DNA of 64,000 nt from Hyphomicrobium sp. ghe19 (GTDB lineage: Bacteria; Pseudomonadota; Alphaproteobacteria; Rhizobiales; Hyphomicrobiaceae): assembly GCF_902712875.1 (NCBI RefSeq), contig NZ_LR743509.1, forward strand, positions 868,001 through 932,000, in the 5' to 3' direction. A model generated the notes under the pieces. The model had not been told where the DNA came from and did no database searches. It saw only the letters and a program-made list of their open reading frames with translations. This document shows positions 1 through 8,777 of the stretch, one piece after another (the stretch's first letter is position 1; every line of letters starts with the position of its first letter). Position numbers and translations under genes: made by a program.

Positions 1-927
1 CATCACGTTGTTGATGATCGTCGGCTTGCCGAACAGGCCTTCGATGGCCGGGATCGGCGGCTTGTAACGAACGATGCCGCGCTTGCCCTCGATGCTTTCG
101 AGCATGGAGGTTTCTTCGCCGCAAATGTAGGCGCCTGCACCCATACGTACGAAAAGATCGAAGGAATGTTTTGTTCCCTGAATATTGTCGCCGAGCCAGT
201 TGGCGCGACGCGCAATCTCGATTGCTTCGCGCAGGACGTGCACCGAGTGCGGATATTCGGAACGGACGTAGATGTATCCCTTCTGCGCACCGCCCGCGAT
301 GGCTGCGATCGTCATGCCTTCGATCAGGCAGAATGGATCGCCTTCCATCAGCATGCGGTCGGCGAAGGTGCCGCTGTCGCCTTCGTCGGCGTTGCAGGCG
401 ACGTACTTCTCACCGGCCGGCAGATCGTGAACCGTTTTCCATTTGATGCCGGTCGGGAAGCCGGCGCCGCCGCGGCCGCGAAGGCCTGACGTCGTCACTT
501 CCGTGACGATGTCGATCGGCTTCATTTGGAGAGCTTTCGCCAGTCCGACGAAACCGCCGTGGCTGCGATAGTCCTCGATCGACAGAGGATCGGTGATACC
601 GCAGCGCGCGAACGTCAGCCGTTCCTGGTTTTTGAAATATGGAATTTCTTCCGTGAGGCCGTGGCCCAAGGCGTGGGCCTTGCCTTCGAGAAAACCTGCA
701 TCGAACAGGCTCGCAACGTCGCTCGCCGCGACTGGGCCATAGGCGACGCGACCGTTCGCTGTCGTCACCTCAACGAGCGGCTCGAGATAGAGCATGCCGC
801 GCGAACCGTTGCGGACGATCTCGACGTCGAGTTTGCGCTTCTTCGCTTCGGACGCGATTGCGGCTGCAACTTCGTCAGCACCGACAGAAAGGGCCGCAGC
901 ATCACGTGGTACAAAGATCTTGATCAT
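1..927 (-). CDS. fdsB: NAD-dependent formate dehydrogenase beta subunit (NuoF-like), 3' end outside window
   Basis: This is the flavoprotein subunit of soluble formate dehydrogenase; it passes electrons from the molybdenum subunit to NAD in the cytoplasm. The frame is open from the ATG at 927 to the window edge (309 codons seen). A divergent N-terminal domain of about 120 residues is followed by the NADH-binding motif GRGGAGFPTG, the FMN-site motif ADEGDSGTF and GAGAYICGEETS, all typical of NuoF/FdsB. The C-terminal Fe-S part lies outside. Its ATG overlaps the fdsG stop (ATGA), so the two are translationally coupled. fdsA, C and D are expected further left but are not visible. Confidence 0.93.
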   Translation of the reverse strand, partial: MIKIFVPRDAAALSVGADEVAAAIASEAKKRKLDVEIVRNGSRGMLYLEPLVEVTTANGRVAYGPVAASDVASLFDAGFLEGKAHALGHGLTEEIPYFKNQERLTFARCGITDPLSIEDYRSHGGFVGLAKALQMKPIDIVTEVTTSGLRGRGGAGFPTGIKWKTVHDLPAGEKYVACNADEGDSGTFADRMLMEGDPFCLIEGMTIAAIAGGAQKGYIYVRSEYPHSVHVLREAIEIARRANWLGDNIQGTKHSFDLFVRMGAGAYICGEETSMLESIEGKRGIVRYKPPIPAIEGLFGKPTIINNVM

Positions 928-1454
928 TCCGCGGCTTCCTTCTCGAGTCCGCCGATGATCTCATCGAAACGTTTAGGATCGACTTTGCCGTAAAGTTTTT
1001 CGCCGACCATGATGGCAGGCGAGAGCGCGCAGTTGCCGAGGCAGAAGACCTGCTCGATGGTGACCATTCCGTCAGCGGTCGTGCCACCGAGTGACGTGCC
1101 CAATGATTTCTCGGCGTGCTGACACAACGCGTCAGTGCCCATCGACTGGCAGGCTTCAGCGCGGCAAATCTTAACGACGTGCTTGCCGACCGGATGGCGT
1201 TTGAATTCGTGGTAGAACGTCAGCACGCCGTAAATTTCGGCACGCGAGCGGTTCAATGCCTTGGCGATGACCGGCAACGTCGCATCGGGCACGTAGCCGA
1301 GCTGGTGCTGCAAGTCGTGGAAGATCTCAAGAAGCTCGTCAGGCTTGTTTCCGTGGCGTGCGCATGACGCCAGTGCCGCGACCTCAGCAGGGGTCGGAGC
1401 CGGGAATTGTTCCACCCGTGAGCCGTTCGTTTGCTTTACGGCTTTCTTCGCCAT
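924..1454 (-). CDS. fdsG: NAD-dependent formate dehydrogenase gamma subunit (NuoE-like)
   Basis: Small [2Fe-2S] subunit of the cytoplasmic NAD-linked formate dehydrogenase, which oxidises formate in the last step of methylotrophic energy metabolism. The 176-aa protein has the thioredoxin-like ferredoxin fold of NuoE. Four cluster ligands are visible as CRAEAC (Cx4C) and CLGNC (Cx3C). Length is normal for FdsG. An AGGAAA Shine-Dalgarno sequence lies about 8 bases before the ATG. It is the first gene of the fds operon and overlaps fdsB by four bases. A palindrome about 116 bp upstream is a candidate operator. Confidence 0.95.
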   Translation of the reverse strand: MAKKAVKQTNGSRVEQFPAPTPAEVAALASCARHGNKPDELLEIFHDLQHQLGYVPDATLPVIAKALNRSRAEIYGVLTFYHEFKRHPVGKHVVKICRAEACQSMGTDALCQHAEKSLGTSLGGTTADGMVTIEQVFCLGNCALSPAIMVGEKLYGKVDPKRFDEIIGGLEKEAAE

Positions 1455-1569
1455 GTTTGGCGTTTCCTCAGTGCTTGTTGGCGGTCGCCGTGACGCAGAA
1501 CGCCAGTTTGCCGCATGACGTTAAGTGTGGCATCCGGTACCGGGATTCAAATCGATATGGTCGATCTCA

Positions 1570-1588
1570 TCATAGATATCGCCTATGA
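1570..1588. promoter_or_regulatory. Candidate LysR-type operator upstream of fdsG
   Basis: A perfect inverted repeat TCATAG-N7-CTATGA lies about 116 bp upstream of the fdsG start and between fdsG and the LysR gene. Its core ATAG-N7-CTAT fits the T-N11-A architecture of LysR-family sites and resembles the OxyR half-site pattern. Assigning it to the adjacent LysR protein is inference. Confidence 0.55.
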
Positions 1589-1621
1589 AGCAATGCAAAA
1601 ACTGAGGCAAAGCTCACAGTT

Positions 1622-1660
1622 TGAGGCAAACATGGCGGACTAAGTGTCCGTTTCGCCTCA
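1622..1660 (-). terminator. Hairpin overlapping the LysR stop codon
   Basis: Nested inverted repeats: outer arms TGAGGC (1622-1627) and GCCTCA (1655-1660), inner arms CGGAC (1636-1640) and GTCCG (1646-1650). On the minus strand the hairpin begins at the LysR stop codon. There is no clear U-run after it, so it may be a weak terminator or a 3'-end stabiliser that separates lysR from the fds promoter. Confidence 0.4.
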
Positions 1661-2563
1661 GGAAATAATGTTGACTGAAAATTTCGCGGCGGCCGCCTGA
1701 AAGGCGCGCACCAGGGGTGCGACAGGATCGCGGTCCTGGGTCACAAGGCCGACGCTATGGGCGACCTTCGGTTCAATGAGGGGCAGAGCTTTCAATCCAG
1801 AGTCGTTGCCGAGCAAATCCAGAAGATAGTGCGGCATCACGCTGGCGAGCTGCATCAACCGTACATTTGAATAAAGATTGATCACGGAGTTGGTTTCGAG
1901 CGCGGGCGCAGGGCGGCATCCGGCATCGTGAAAGGCCCGGTCGATGATCCGCCGGTTCTGCATGTTCGAGGTCAGCAGTCCGAGTGGAAGGTCGGCGGCT
2001 TCGCGCCAAGTCACGGTCTCGCGGTTGGCGAGCGGGTGGTCGTCGGGAATGAAAAGACAGTAGTGCTCGGAATAGAGAGGCGTCGCGATGAGGCCGTTGA
2101 TCGGCTCGTTGTCGAGATAGGTAATGCCGGCGTCGATCGAATAATCCTCCAGCCCGCGGAGGATTTCTTCCGAACTCATCGACATGATCGTGAAATTTAT
2201 CTGCGGGTGCAGGCGTTGAATGTCGCGCGTGAGGTAGGGGAGCATCGGCAATGCCGACGGTATAGCGCCGAGTGTCAGCCGGCCGGTCAGGCCAAAATCG
2301 CTAATCGCCAGGTGGGCCAGCTCCTGATGCATCGAGGCCCAGTTGTTGAGGATGAGTTGCGCCCATTTGAGGACGCGCTCTCCTTCCTGGGTCAGACCCT
2401 GGTAGCGCTGACCGCGCTCGACGATCGGCACACCGAGTTCAAGCTCGAGCTGGCGGATACGCCCCGAGAGCGTCGGCTGGGTGACGTTGCAGGCCTGGGC
2501 TGCGCGCGTGAAATGCTTTTCGCGGGCGAGGGCGACCAGATATTGAAGCTGGCGGATGTCCAT
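1658..2563 (-). CDS. LysR-family transcriptional regulator, probable fds regulator
   Basis: A 301-aa LysR-type regulator of normal family length. The N-terminal winged helix-turn-helix is clear (residues about 1-60, with FTRAAQACNVTQPTLSGRI as the recognition region), followed by a periplasmic-binding-protein-like effector domain. It sits directly upstream of fdsG on the same strand, and the fds promoter region holds a LysR-type palindrome. In Cupriavidus a LysR protein, FdsR, controls fds from a divergent position, so control of formate dehydrogenase is a reasonable inference. The usual OxyR redox cysteine pair was not recognised. Confidence 0.88.
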   Translation of the reverse strand: MDIRQLQYLVALAREKHFTRAAQACNVTQPTLSGRIRQLELELGVPIVERGQRYQGLTQEGERVLKWAQLILNNWASMHQELAHLAISDFGLTGRLTLGAIPSALPMLPYLTRDIQRLHPQINFTIMSMSSEEILRGLEDYSIDAGITYLDNEPINGLIATPLYSEHYCLFIPDDHPLANRETVTWREAADLPLGLLTSNMQNRRIIDRAFHDAGCRPAPALETNSVINLYSNVRLMQLASVMPHYLLDLLGNDSGLKALPLIEPKVAHSVGLVTQDRDPVAPLVRAFQAAAAKFSVNIIS

Positions 2564-2679
2564 TCGTCTCTCTCTCCCGAGAGAGGGCTAATCATCGACG
2601 GTTCGATGATCAAATGCAATCGAGCAGCCCGTTCAAGGCTCGACAGGCCCGCGCAGCGGGCAGAAAGCTGGAAGTAAGG

Positions 2680-3423
2680 TCAAAAGTCGAGGCCGCCGGC
2701 ATCGAAGACGTGACCCGAGAGCGAGCGTCCGCGGCGCGAGGCGAGATGGAGCGCCAAAGTGGCCACGTCCGGCTCGTTCGTGAGATAAGCGCCAGTGCGG
2801 CTGCCATCATAGAAGGCGCGCGGGCCGACGCCGTTGATGCGGATGCCTTTACCGGCCCATTCGCGCGCTTCGTTCGCGATCATCGCGGCCAGCGCCGTCC
2901 GGGCAAAACCGGCGACAGCGGCCGAGCGGCGATCTTTCGGCTCAGGCATCTTCAAGACGTTCAGGACCATACCCTCGCTCAGTACGAGGTTCATGCGGTT
3001 GGCGACGACGCGCGTCAGCTGTGCGAGCGGCGCCAGCTTCGCCGAGACGAGGGCTTCGAGATCGCCTTCGCCACGAATCGCCTGGATCTCGGCGGACGAG
3101 ATTGTCGCCATGTTGATTGCAACATCGAGGCCGCCATAAGCCTGGGCCGATGTCTGCGCAAATTTCGCGGCGCAATCGGCCGTCGATATGTCGAGGGTGT
3201 GGAGGCGAATTTCGCTGGCGCTCTGCGAGAGCAGGGCGGCGAGTTCGACCAACTCGGGGGAAAGGTCGGTCGTATGGACAACGAGCCGGGCCTTCAGATC
3301 TGCGAAGGCACGTGCAACGTCAACGCCGGCGACGCCAGTCAGGCCCGTGATCAGGATGCGCGCACGCTCGAGTTCACTCGAGACTTCACTTTCGACGCTG
3401 GCACCTACTCGATCCATATACAT
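2680..3423 (-). CDS. SDR-fold protein with degenerate active site
   Basis: A short-chain dehydrogenase/reductase-like protein of about 247 aa. The start at 3423 is preferred because GGAGGGG lies just upstream of it; the ATG at 3444 has no Shine-Dalgarno. The nucleotide-binding loop reads TGLTGVAG rather than TGxxxGxG, the NNAG motif is INMA, and the catalytic YxxxK is absent: the matching stretch AVAGFARTAL has Ala and Arg at those places. The C-terminal SGHVFDAGG resembles the SDR end motif. It is therefore probably non-catalytic or has a changed activity. It lies 116 bp upstream of lysR on the same strand. Confidence 0.75.
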   Translation of the reverse strand: MYMDRVGASVESEVSSELERARILITGLTGVAGVDVARAFADLKARLVVHTTDLSPELVELAALLSQSASEIRLHTLDISTADCAAKFAQTSAQAYGGLDVAINMATISSAEIQAIRGEGDLEALVSAKLAPLAQLTRVVANRMNLVLSEGMVLNVLKMPEPKDRRSAAVAGFARTALAAMIANEAREWAGKGIRINGVGPRAFYDGSRTGAYLTNEPDVATLALHLASRRGRSLSGHVFDAGGLDF

Positions 3424-3757
3424 GCGCTCTTCCCCTCCAGACATACGCTAAACCAACAAACGCGAGAGGCGCCGTCGGTCGGATGATAGCACGCCGATTC
3501 GCCTAACGAGATCTAAACAGCGCGCCGATTCGGGTTTGTGGGAGACGGGTCAAGGGCGCTTTTGCGGCTATGCACCGCTGCCGGCGATATGTTCGAAGGA
3601 TAGAATCATGTGACCGGCGCGCCCCGCCGGGAGTATGATTTGCCTGGTTGTGGCGATGCCGCGCGAAAAGGTGGTGATAGCGGCCGCCGGTACATTGCTT
3701 CCCTTCATGTGTCTGCGAAGGTTGAGGCAAGACGAATCGAAGGCAGCCTGGAACACC
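3424..3757. other. Intergenic region between divergent genes
   Basis: The stretch separates the minus-strand SDR gene from the plus-strand EAL-like gene and should hold both promoters. No clear hairpin, repeat or small gene was found. The frame of the EAL-like gene is open from 3635, so a longer N-terminus is possible. Confidence 0.4.
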
Positions 3758-6193
3758 ATGACAAAACAGGACAATTCAAAGCCGCAAGCAAATGTCGATC
3801 AACTCGACACGGCTGCGCCTTCGCAGGCTCTCCCTTTGGGGTCCGGGCAAGTTCCTGGGCAGGGCATCGGGCCGGCTCCGACGAGAGGTCCAATGGTTGC
3901 CCCCCCGAATGGACCCGTGAATGGATCGGCGAATGACGCCAGCGGACCATCAACGGGGCATGCAACGTTGCTGGCGACTGGTCAGGACGCCGACGCTCCT
4001 CGCGAGCCGCGATCGCGCGATGGGCTTATCATTGCATCAATTCTGATCGTGTCGGCGGCGATTACGATGATGAGTTTTTCGCAGCTCGGCCTTTCGATGC
4101 CGATCTCGATCGCCGCGGGCGCCGTTGCGCTGTCGCTTTTGATGCTCATTCATAAGCAGGTTCAGAAATCGGCGCAGATTGCGCTGCTCAAGGCGGAACT
4201 TGCACGAGCCGAGTTTACGCAGGCGCGCCATGACGTGAAGTCGAACGGTGCGAAGCAGAAAATCTCGCAGGCGCGTCCGGCGCCGGCGGTGGCTGCCGCG
4301 CCGGGTCCGTCGCTTCCGTCAGCTCCGAATACAGCGGCACCTGTAAGTGCTCCAGCAGCTTCGAGCACACCGGAATCGCGCATTCGCGAACTCAGCCGCG
4401 ATATCGGCAATTTGGTTCCGCGCTCTGAGCAGACGGCTCCGGCGCAGCCAGCCGGCGCGCCCCAGCCGCAGCACGCGGCAGCCGGTCTTTCGAGCGCCCG
4501 GCCTCTCGCATCCGTTGACGCCGACAGGGCAGGCCGCTTGGCGCCGCACGCGCCGATGCCGCCCGCGGGCGAACCTCTTCCTGCAAAACCCGCTGCGGAG
4601 TCCAAGGGCCGTGCGGTATTTGCGGCACCGGCGAGCGAAAGGCCGGTTCCCGAAACCGGCCGCGAGCGCTGGTCTTTCCGGCGGCGCGTCGATGTTCAGC
4701 CGCAGCAGCCACCGGTGAAAGGGCTCACACCGCCGCCGAGCTGGTCAGCTTCGGCAAACGCAATGCCGAAGGGCGGCGTGGCCATGACGATCGAAGGCGA
4801 TCTCGAGCTGGTGCAGCGGAAGATCAAAGAACTCGCTGACGAGGTGAACGCTGCCGAGGCGCTGCGCGCGCCGAAGTCTTCGCGTGCGAATGAGCTGCCG
4901 AAGCCGAGTGCCAGCGCACTCGAAGATTCCATCGGTGCGCTGAGGGCCGTTGCAACCAGCATGCGCCAACGGCCGTCGGGCTTCGGCGATTACCTTCCGA
5001 CACTTGATGCAGCCACACCGGCACCGAAGCCCGTTTCGTCACCGGCTTCGATGACGGCCACTGCTTCGATGATGAGCCAGGGGCCTGCCGCATCGCCGCA
5101 GGCAGCTGCGCCAGCATCTGTTTCGCCGCCGGTGGAGCCCGTACAGTCGCAGGGTCTTGGAGAACTCGTCATTCCGGCGACTGCAGAGCGTATTGCGGGT
5201 TTCGAGCCGGAAGATTCCGTCGACGACGCTACGTTCCGTGAAGAAGAAGCTGACGCTGAGTTGGGCCGCCATGAGCCACATTTGAGCGGGCTGAGCCTTG
5301 CTGAGATGGAGCGTGCAAATCCTGGGAGCATTCAGCGTGAAGCTTCGCCGCTTCCCGAGCTGACGCTGCCGGACCTGCCTATCCTGGAATTCAGTGCTGA
5401 ACCGGCGCGTGCTCCGGAATTGCCGCCGCGTGTCGCCTCGATCATTCGCGCGATCGAAGATGACGCGATCGACGTGACGCTCGGGCCGATCGTGACGATC
5501 GCGGAGCATTCGGTCAGCCATTATGAAATGACGGCCAACTTGCGTTCGGCTTCCGGCGAACCGCACGACGCAAGCGAGCAAGATTTCGCGCTGGTCGGCG
5601 GCGATCTCGATACGCGCTTCGATATCTCGCGTCTCAATCGCGCGGCAGCTCTCGCGTCCCGCATGGATGCGCGCGACAGGGGCGGTTCGCTGCTGACGAG
5701 CTTCCTCGGCTCGTCCGTCACGAGCAGGGCGTTCCTCGAATCCTTCGCTCACGCCTACGAAGTCCGGCCGAGAATTTCCGCACAGCTCGTGTTGACGTTC
5801 TCGCAACGCGCGGTCGATGAATTTACTCCGGCCGCATGGCAGGCGCTGCGCGACATGCATTCGTTCGGCTTCCGCCTTGCGCTCGATCAGGTGACGCACA
5901 TGGGGACGGACTTTGCCGCGCTCCAGGAAGCGGGCTTTCGCTTCGTCCGGTTCGGCGCTCAATCGCTGCTCGAGGGGATGACATCGCGCGACCGCTTCGT
6001 GCCGGCCGATGAAATCCTGCAGCGGGTAACGCTCGCGGGCCTGTCGGTCATAGCGAGCGGTATCACGGATGCCGCGATGCAGAAGCGCTTGCTCGATGCG
6101 GGCATTCTGCTCGGCCAGGGGCCCCTCTTCGGTGCGCCCCGCCAGGTCAACCTCGATGGGAGCCGTCCGGCCAAGCACTCGGCGGCGGCGTAG
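3758..6193 (+). CDS. Membrane-anchored degenerate EAL-domain protein, TipF-like architecture
   Basis: About 811 aa from the chosen ATG; the frame is open from 3635 but the extra N-terminus looks unlike a conserved start. After a disordered Pro/Ala-rich leader come two adjacent hydrophobic segments (about residues 90-130), then a long low-complexity Pro/Ala/Ser region and a C-terminal EAL-like domain (about 610-800). In that domain the EAL motif reads EMT, the DDFGTG motif is DQVTHMG, and the glutamate of the AEGVET-like motif is replaced, though QGPLFGAP is kept at the end. Cyclic-di-GMP hydrolysis is unlikely; binding is possible. Caulobacter TipF also has two helices and a C-terminal EAL domain, so a polarity or flagellar-positioning role is conceivable. 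Confidence 0.7.
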   Translation: MTKQDNSKPQANVDQLDTAAPSQALPLGSGQVPGQGIGPAPTRGPMVAPPNGPVNGSANDASGPSTGHATLLATGQDADAPREPRSRDGLIIASILIVSAAITMMSFSQLGLSMPISIAAGAVALSLLMLIHKQVQKSAQIALLKAELARAEFTQARHDVKSNGAKQKISQARPAPAVAAAPGPSLPSAPNTAAPVSAPAASSTPESRIRELSRDIGNLVPRSEQTAPAQPAGAPQPQHAAAGLSSARPLASVDADRAGRLAPHAPMPPAGEPLPAKPAAESKGRAVFAAPASERPVPETGRERWSFRRRVDVQPQQPPVKGLTPPPSWSASANAMPKGGVAMTIEGDLELVQRKIKELADEVNAAEALRAPKSSRANELPKPSASALEDSIGALRAVATSMRQRPSGFGDYLPTLDAATPAPKPVSSPASMTATASMMSQGPAASPQAAAPASVSPPVEPVQSQGLGELVIPATAERIAGFEPEDSVDDATFREEEADAELGRHEPHLSGLSLAEMERANPGSIQREASPLPELTLPDLPILEFSAEPARAPELPPRVASIIRAIEDDAIDVTLGPIVTIAEHSVSHYEMTANLRSASGEPHDASEQDFALVGGDLDTRFDISRLNRAAALASRMDARDRGGSLLTSFLGSSVTSRAFLESFAHAYEVRPRISAQLVLTFSQRAVDEFTPAAWQALRDMHSFGFRLALDQVTHMGTDFAALQEAGFRFVRFGAQSLLEGMTSRDRFVPADEILQRVTLAGLSVIASGITDAAMQKRLLDAGILLGQGPLFGAPRQVNLDGSRPAKHSAAA

Positions 6194-6315
6194 CCAGCCG
6201 GAACCATGCCGACTGTGACGACGGAGCCGGATGACAGTCCGGCTCCTGCTCGTTTATAGGCCGCAATTCGAGGTCGCATATCCATTTCGCAGAACGGGCC
6301 TCGGGCAAGGTCCGC

Positions 6316-7170
6316 ATGTCTGGCATTCCGCTGTTCTCTTCCATCGTTCCGCTCGCTGCCTCGTCGGACCTCTGGTTCGTCGACATCTGGGGCGTGCTGC
6401 ACAACGGTGTTCGGCCATTTGCATCGACCGTTGCGGCTTGCGAGGCTTTTCGAAAGCAGGGCGGCACTGCGCTTCTCGTCACCAACTCGCCGCGTCCGCA
6501 CGACAGCGTGACCCGGCAGCTCGATAGTATCGGTGTGGCACGCGGCGCTTACGATGGCATCGTGAGTTCGGGCGACGTCTCGCGCAGCCTCATCGAAGCG
6601 TGGGCCGGCCGGCCTGTCCTGCACATCGGACCGTCGCGCGATCTGCCGATCTTCGCCGGACTTGGCGCAACGCCTGGAGCATCAGCAGACGATGCGGACG
6701 TCGCCGTCTGCACGGGGCTCTATGACGACGAAACCGAGACGCCGGAAAATTATTCAGCGCTGCTTCAGCAGCTCAAGGCGCGCAACGTGCCGATGGTCTG
6801 TGCCAATCCCGACTTGAAGGTCGAGCGAGGCGGCCGGATCATTTATTGCGCCGGTGCAATTGCGAGCGCCTACGCGGCGCTGGGCGGTGACGTGAGCTAT
6901 GCCGGAAAGCCCTACCAGCCCATCTACGATCTGGCGCTGCGTACGGGATCCGATATCCGCGGCGTTCCCGTTCCCAAGGACCGCGTGCTCGCGATCGGTG
7001 ACGGCGTCGCGACGGATATCGCTGGAGCGGCGGGGTTTGGCATTCGTTCGGTCTTCATCGCGAGCGGCGTTCACGTCGGCGCGGATGAGTCCCTCACGGA
7101 GGCGGCCGGGCGGCTGTTCTCTTCGGATAAGCCGCAGCCGGTCGCTCTCATGCAAAGTTTGGTTTGGTAG
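6316..7170 (+). CDS. HAD-superfamily class IIA hydrolase (TIGR01459 type)
   Basis: A 284-aa cytoplasmic phosphatase-like protein of the NagD-related HAD IIA group. The N-terminal motif DIWGVLHNG holds the nucleophile Asp region, VTNSPRP is motif II, and IGDGVATDIAGA near residue 230 is motif IV with the Mg-binding Asp. Length agrees with the TIGR01459 family, which is common in alphaproteobacteria and has no firmly established substrate. AAGG lies about 5 bases before the ATG. It is convergent with the quinone oxidoreductase gene, 21 bp away. Confidence 0.88.
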   Translation: MSGIPLFSSIVPLAASSDLWFVDIWGVLHNGVRPFASTVAACEAFRKQGGTALLVTNSPRPHDSVTRQLDSIGVARGAYDGIVSSGDVSRSLIEAWAGRPVLHIGPSRDLPIFAGLGATPGASADDADVAVCTGLYDDETETPENYSALLQQLKARNVPMVCANPDLKVERGGRIIYCAGAIASAYAALGGDVSYAGKPYQPIYDLALRTGSDIRGVPVPKDRVLAIGDGVATDIAGAAGFGIRSVFIASGVHVGADESLTEAAGRLFSSDKPQPVALMQSLVW

Positions 7171-7191
7171 GCCGGCCGCTCGATTGGCCGA

Positions 7192-8190
7192 TCAGGCGAC
7201 CGTCAGCACGATCTTGCCGATGTGAGCGCTGCTCTCCATTCGTGCATGCGCTTCGCTCGCGCGCGAGAGCGGATAGGTGCTGTCGATCGGAATCTTGATC
7301 TTGCCGGAGACGATGAGCGGCAGAGCGTGCTCCTCGATGCTGCGGGCAATTTCGCCTTTCACTTCGGGCGTGCGAACGCGCAATGTCGATCCGGTGAGGG
7401 TCAGCCGTTTCAGCATCACGCGAATGAAATCGACAGTTGCTGTCGATCCTTTCTGGAAGGCGATGTTGACGAGGCGGCCATCGTCTCCGAGCGAGCGAAT
7501 GTTCTTCTCGATGTAATCGCCGCCGACCATGTCGAGGATGACGTCGACACCCTTGCCGGCCGTCTCGGCTTTGATCACCTGAGCGAAATCATGCGTCCGG
7601 TAATTGATGGCGACGTCGGCGCCGAGGGCGCGGGCAGCTTCGCACTTCTCATCCGAGCCGGCGGTCGTGAAGACGGTTGCTCCGAATGCCTTCGCAAGCT
7701 GGATCGCGGTGACGCCGATGCCGCCTGTGCCGCCGTGGACGAGGAATTTCTCGCGCGCCTTCAGGTGGCCGCGGTCGAACACGTTGTGCCAGACAGTGAA
7801 GAACGTTTCGGGGATCGCCGCCGCTTCGATGAATGAGATCGAGTCCGGCTTTTTGATGCAGCTGAGTTCGGACACAGCGACGAATTCGGCGTATCCGCCG
7901 CCCGGGACGAGCGCCATGACCGGGTCGCCAACGGCGAATTGACCAGCCCCCTCGCCAAGCACGGCGATAACGCCCGAGACTTCGAGCCCCGGAAGTTCGG
8001 AATGACCTTTGGGCGGGGGATAATTTCCCTGCCTCTGGAGCACGTCCGGCCGGTTCACTCCGGCAGCTGCAACCTTGATCAGGACTTCGCCCGCTTTCGG
8101 CTGCGGCACCGGCATTTCGGTCAACTGAAGCACTTCGGGGCCGCCCGATCCCGCGATCACAACGGCCTTCATCGATGTCGGGAGACTCAT
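7192..8190 (-). CDS. NAD(P)H-quinone oxidoreductase, PIG3/QOR-type MDR protein
   Basis: A 332-aa zinc-independent medium-chain dehydrogenase/reductase. The N-terminal GroES-like domain carries GVNRPDVLQRQGNYPPP, characteristic of the PIG3 (TIGR02824) group. The Rossmann domain starts at the nucleotide-binding motif HGGTGGIGVTAIQLAK (about residues 148-163). The structural-zinc cysteines of alcohol dehydrogenases are absent. It probably reduces quinones or enones with NADPH in the cytosol. An AGGAG box lies about 12 bases before the ATG. It appears to be a single-gene unit. Confidence 0.92.
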   Translation of the reverse strand: MSLPTSMKAVVIAGSGGPEVLQLTEMPVPQPKAGEVLIKVAAAGVNRPDVLQRQGNYPPPKGHSELPGLEVSGVIAVLGEGAGQFAVGDPVMALVPGGGYAEFVAVSELSCIKKPDSISFIEAAAIPETFFTVWHNVFDRGHLKAREKFLVHGGTGGIGVTAIQLAKAFGATVFTTAGSDEKCEAARALGADVAINYRTHDFAQVIKAETAGKGVDVILDMVGGDYIEKNIRSLGDDGRLVNIAFQKGSTATVDFIRVMLKRLTLTGSTLRVRTPEVKGEIARSIEEHALPLIVSGKIKIPIDSTYPLSRASEAHARMESSAHIGKIVLTVA

Positions 8191-8337
8191 CTCGCTCGCT
8201 TTCTCCTTGAAGATGGCCGAGAGGAATGCACTGGGACGCTATGCGGGGCAAGCGTGCGCGTGCGGTGGCGACCAACTCTCGACGCCACTTCGCGTCTCCA
8301 ATAAGCTGAGCGCCAAAAGAAAATTGGAGGAACAGTC

Positions 8338-8529
8338 ATGGACCTCGATGATCTGATGCCGCGAAAGAAGCCGAGCGGCGCGGCTATCGGAGACAATCTC
8401 GAAACGTTATCGGTTGCCGAGCTCGAAAAGCGGATTGCGGATCTCAATGCTGAGATTGTGCGCGTGAACGCGGAGCTCGATCGCAAGCGCAAGCACGAGG
8501 CCGCCGCGCGCGCGCTTTTCAAATCGTGA
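8338..8529 (+). CDS. DUF1192 family small protein
   Basis: A 63-aa acidic-to-basic helical protein with an N-terminal MDLDDLMPRKKP signature followed by an amphipathic coiled-coil-like helix (ETLSVAELEKRIADLNAEI). This matches DUF1192, a short family restricted to alphaproteobacteria and of unknown function. GGAGGA lies about 6 bases before the ATG, strong support for translation. It is divergent from the quinone oxidoreductase gene. Confidence 0.88.
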   Translation: MDLDDLMPRKKPSGAAIGDNLETLSVAELEKRIADLNAEIVRVNAELDRKRKHEAAARALFKS

Positions 8530-8748
8530 AGCGGTTCTGAAGCATCTATTTGAAATGCGCTTTGCGCTGTCCGATTTTGGGATCGGACCAATTTGGCGCA
8601 ATGTTTCGATTTGCTAACGCTATAACAGTGAGCGGACGGTTTCACTTAACTGAACTTTAAGCATATCGGGCCATTTTGAACCTCGATCCAGGGCATCTGG
8701 ATAAAAGCGGCCCCTCTGCCGCTTGTTGACGCCTCACTGTTGACTTTC
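8530..8748 (+). other. Non-coding stretch with stem-loop, possible small RNA
   Basis: About 220 bp after the DUF1192 gene and before a strong terminator hold no convincing ORF. A 7-bp stem AAGCGGC/GCCGCTT with a 6-base loop lies at 8705-8724, and a TATAAC-like -10 box occurs near 8620. Together with the terminator at 8749 this could be a small RNA or simply a long 3' untranslated region. No known RNA family was recognised. Confidence 0.3.
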
Positions 8749-8777
8749 GAGCCGCTCGTTAGGGCGGCTCTTTTTTT
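8749..8777 (+). terminator. Rho-independent terminator
   Basis: Stem GAGCCGC (8749-8755) and GCGGCTC (8764-8770), 8-base loop, then seven Ts. It ends transcription about 220 bp past the DUF1192 stop and before the rcdA promoter. Confidence 0.88.
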
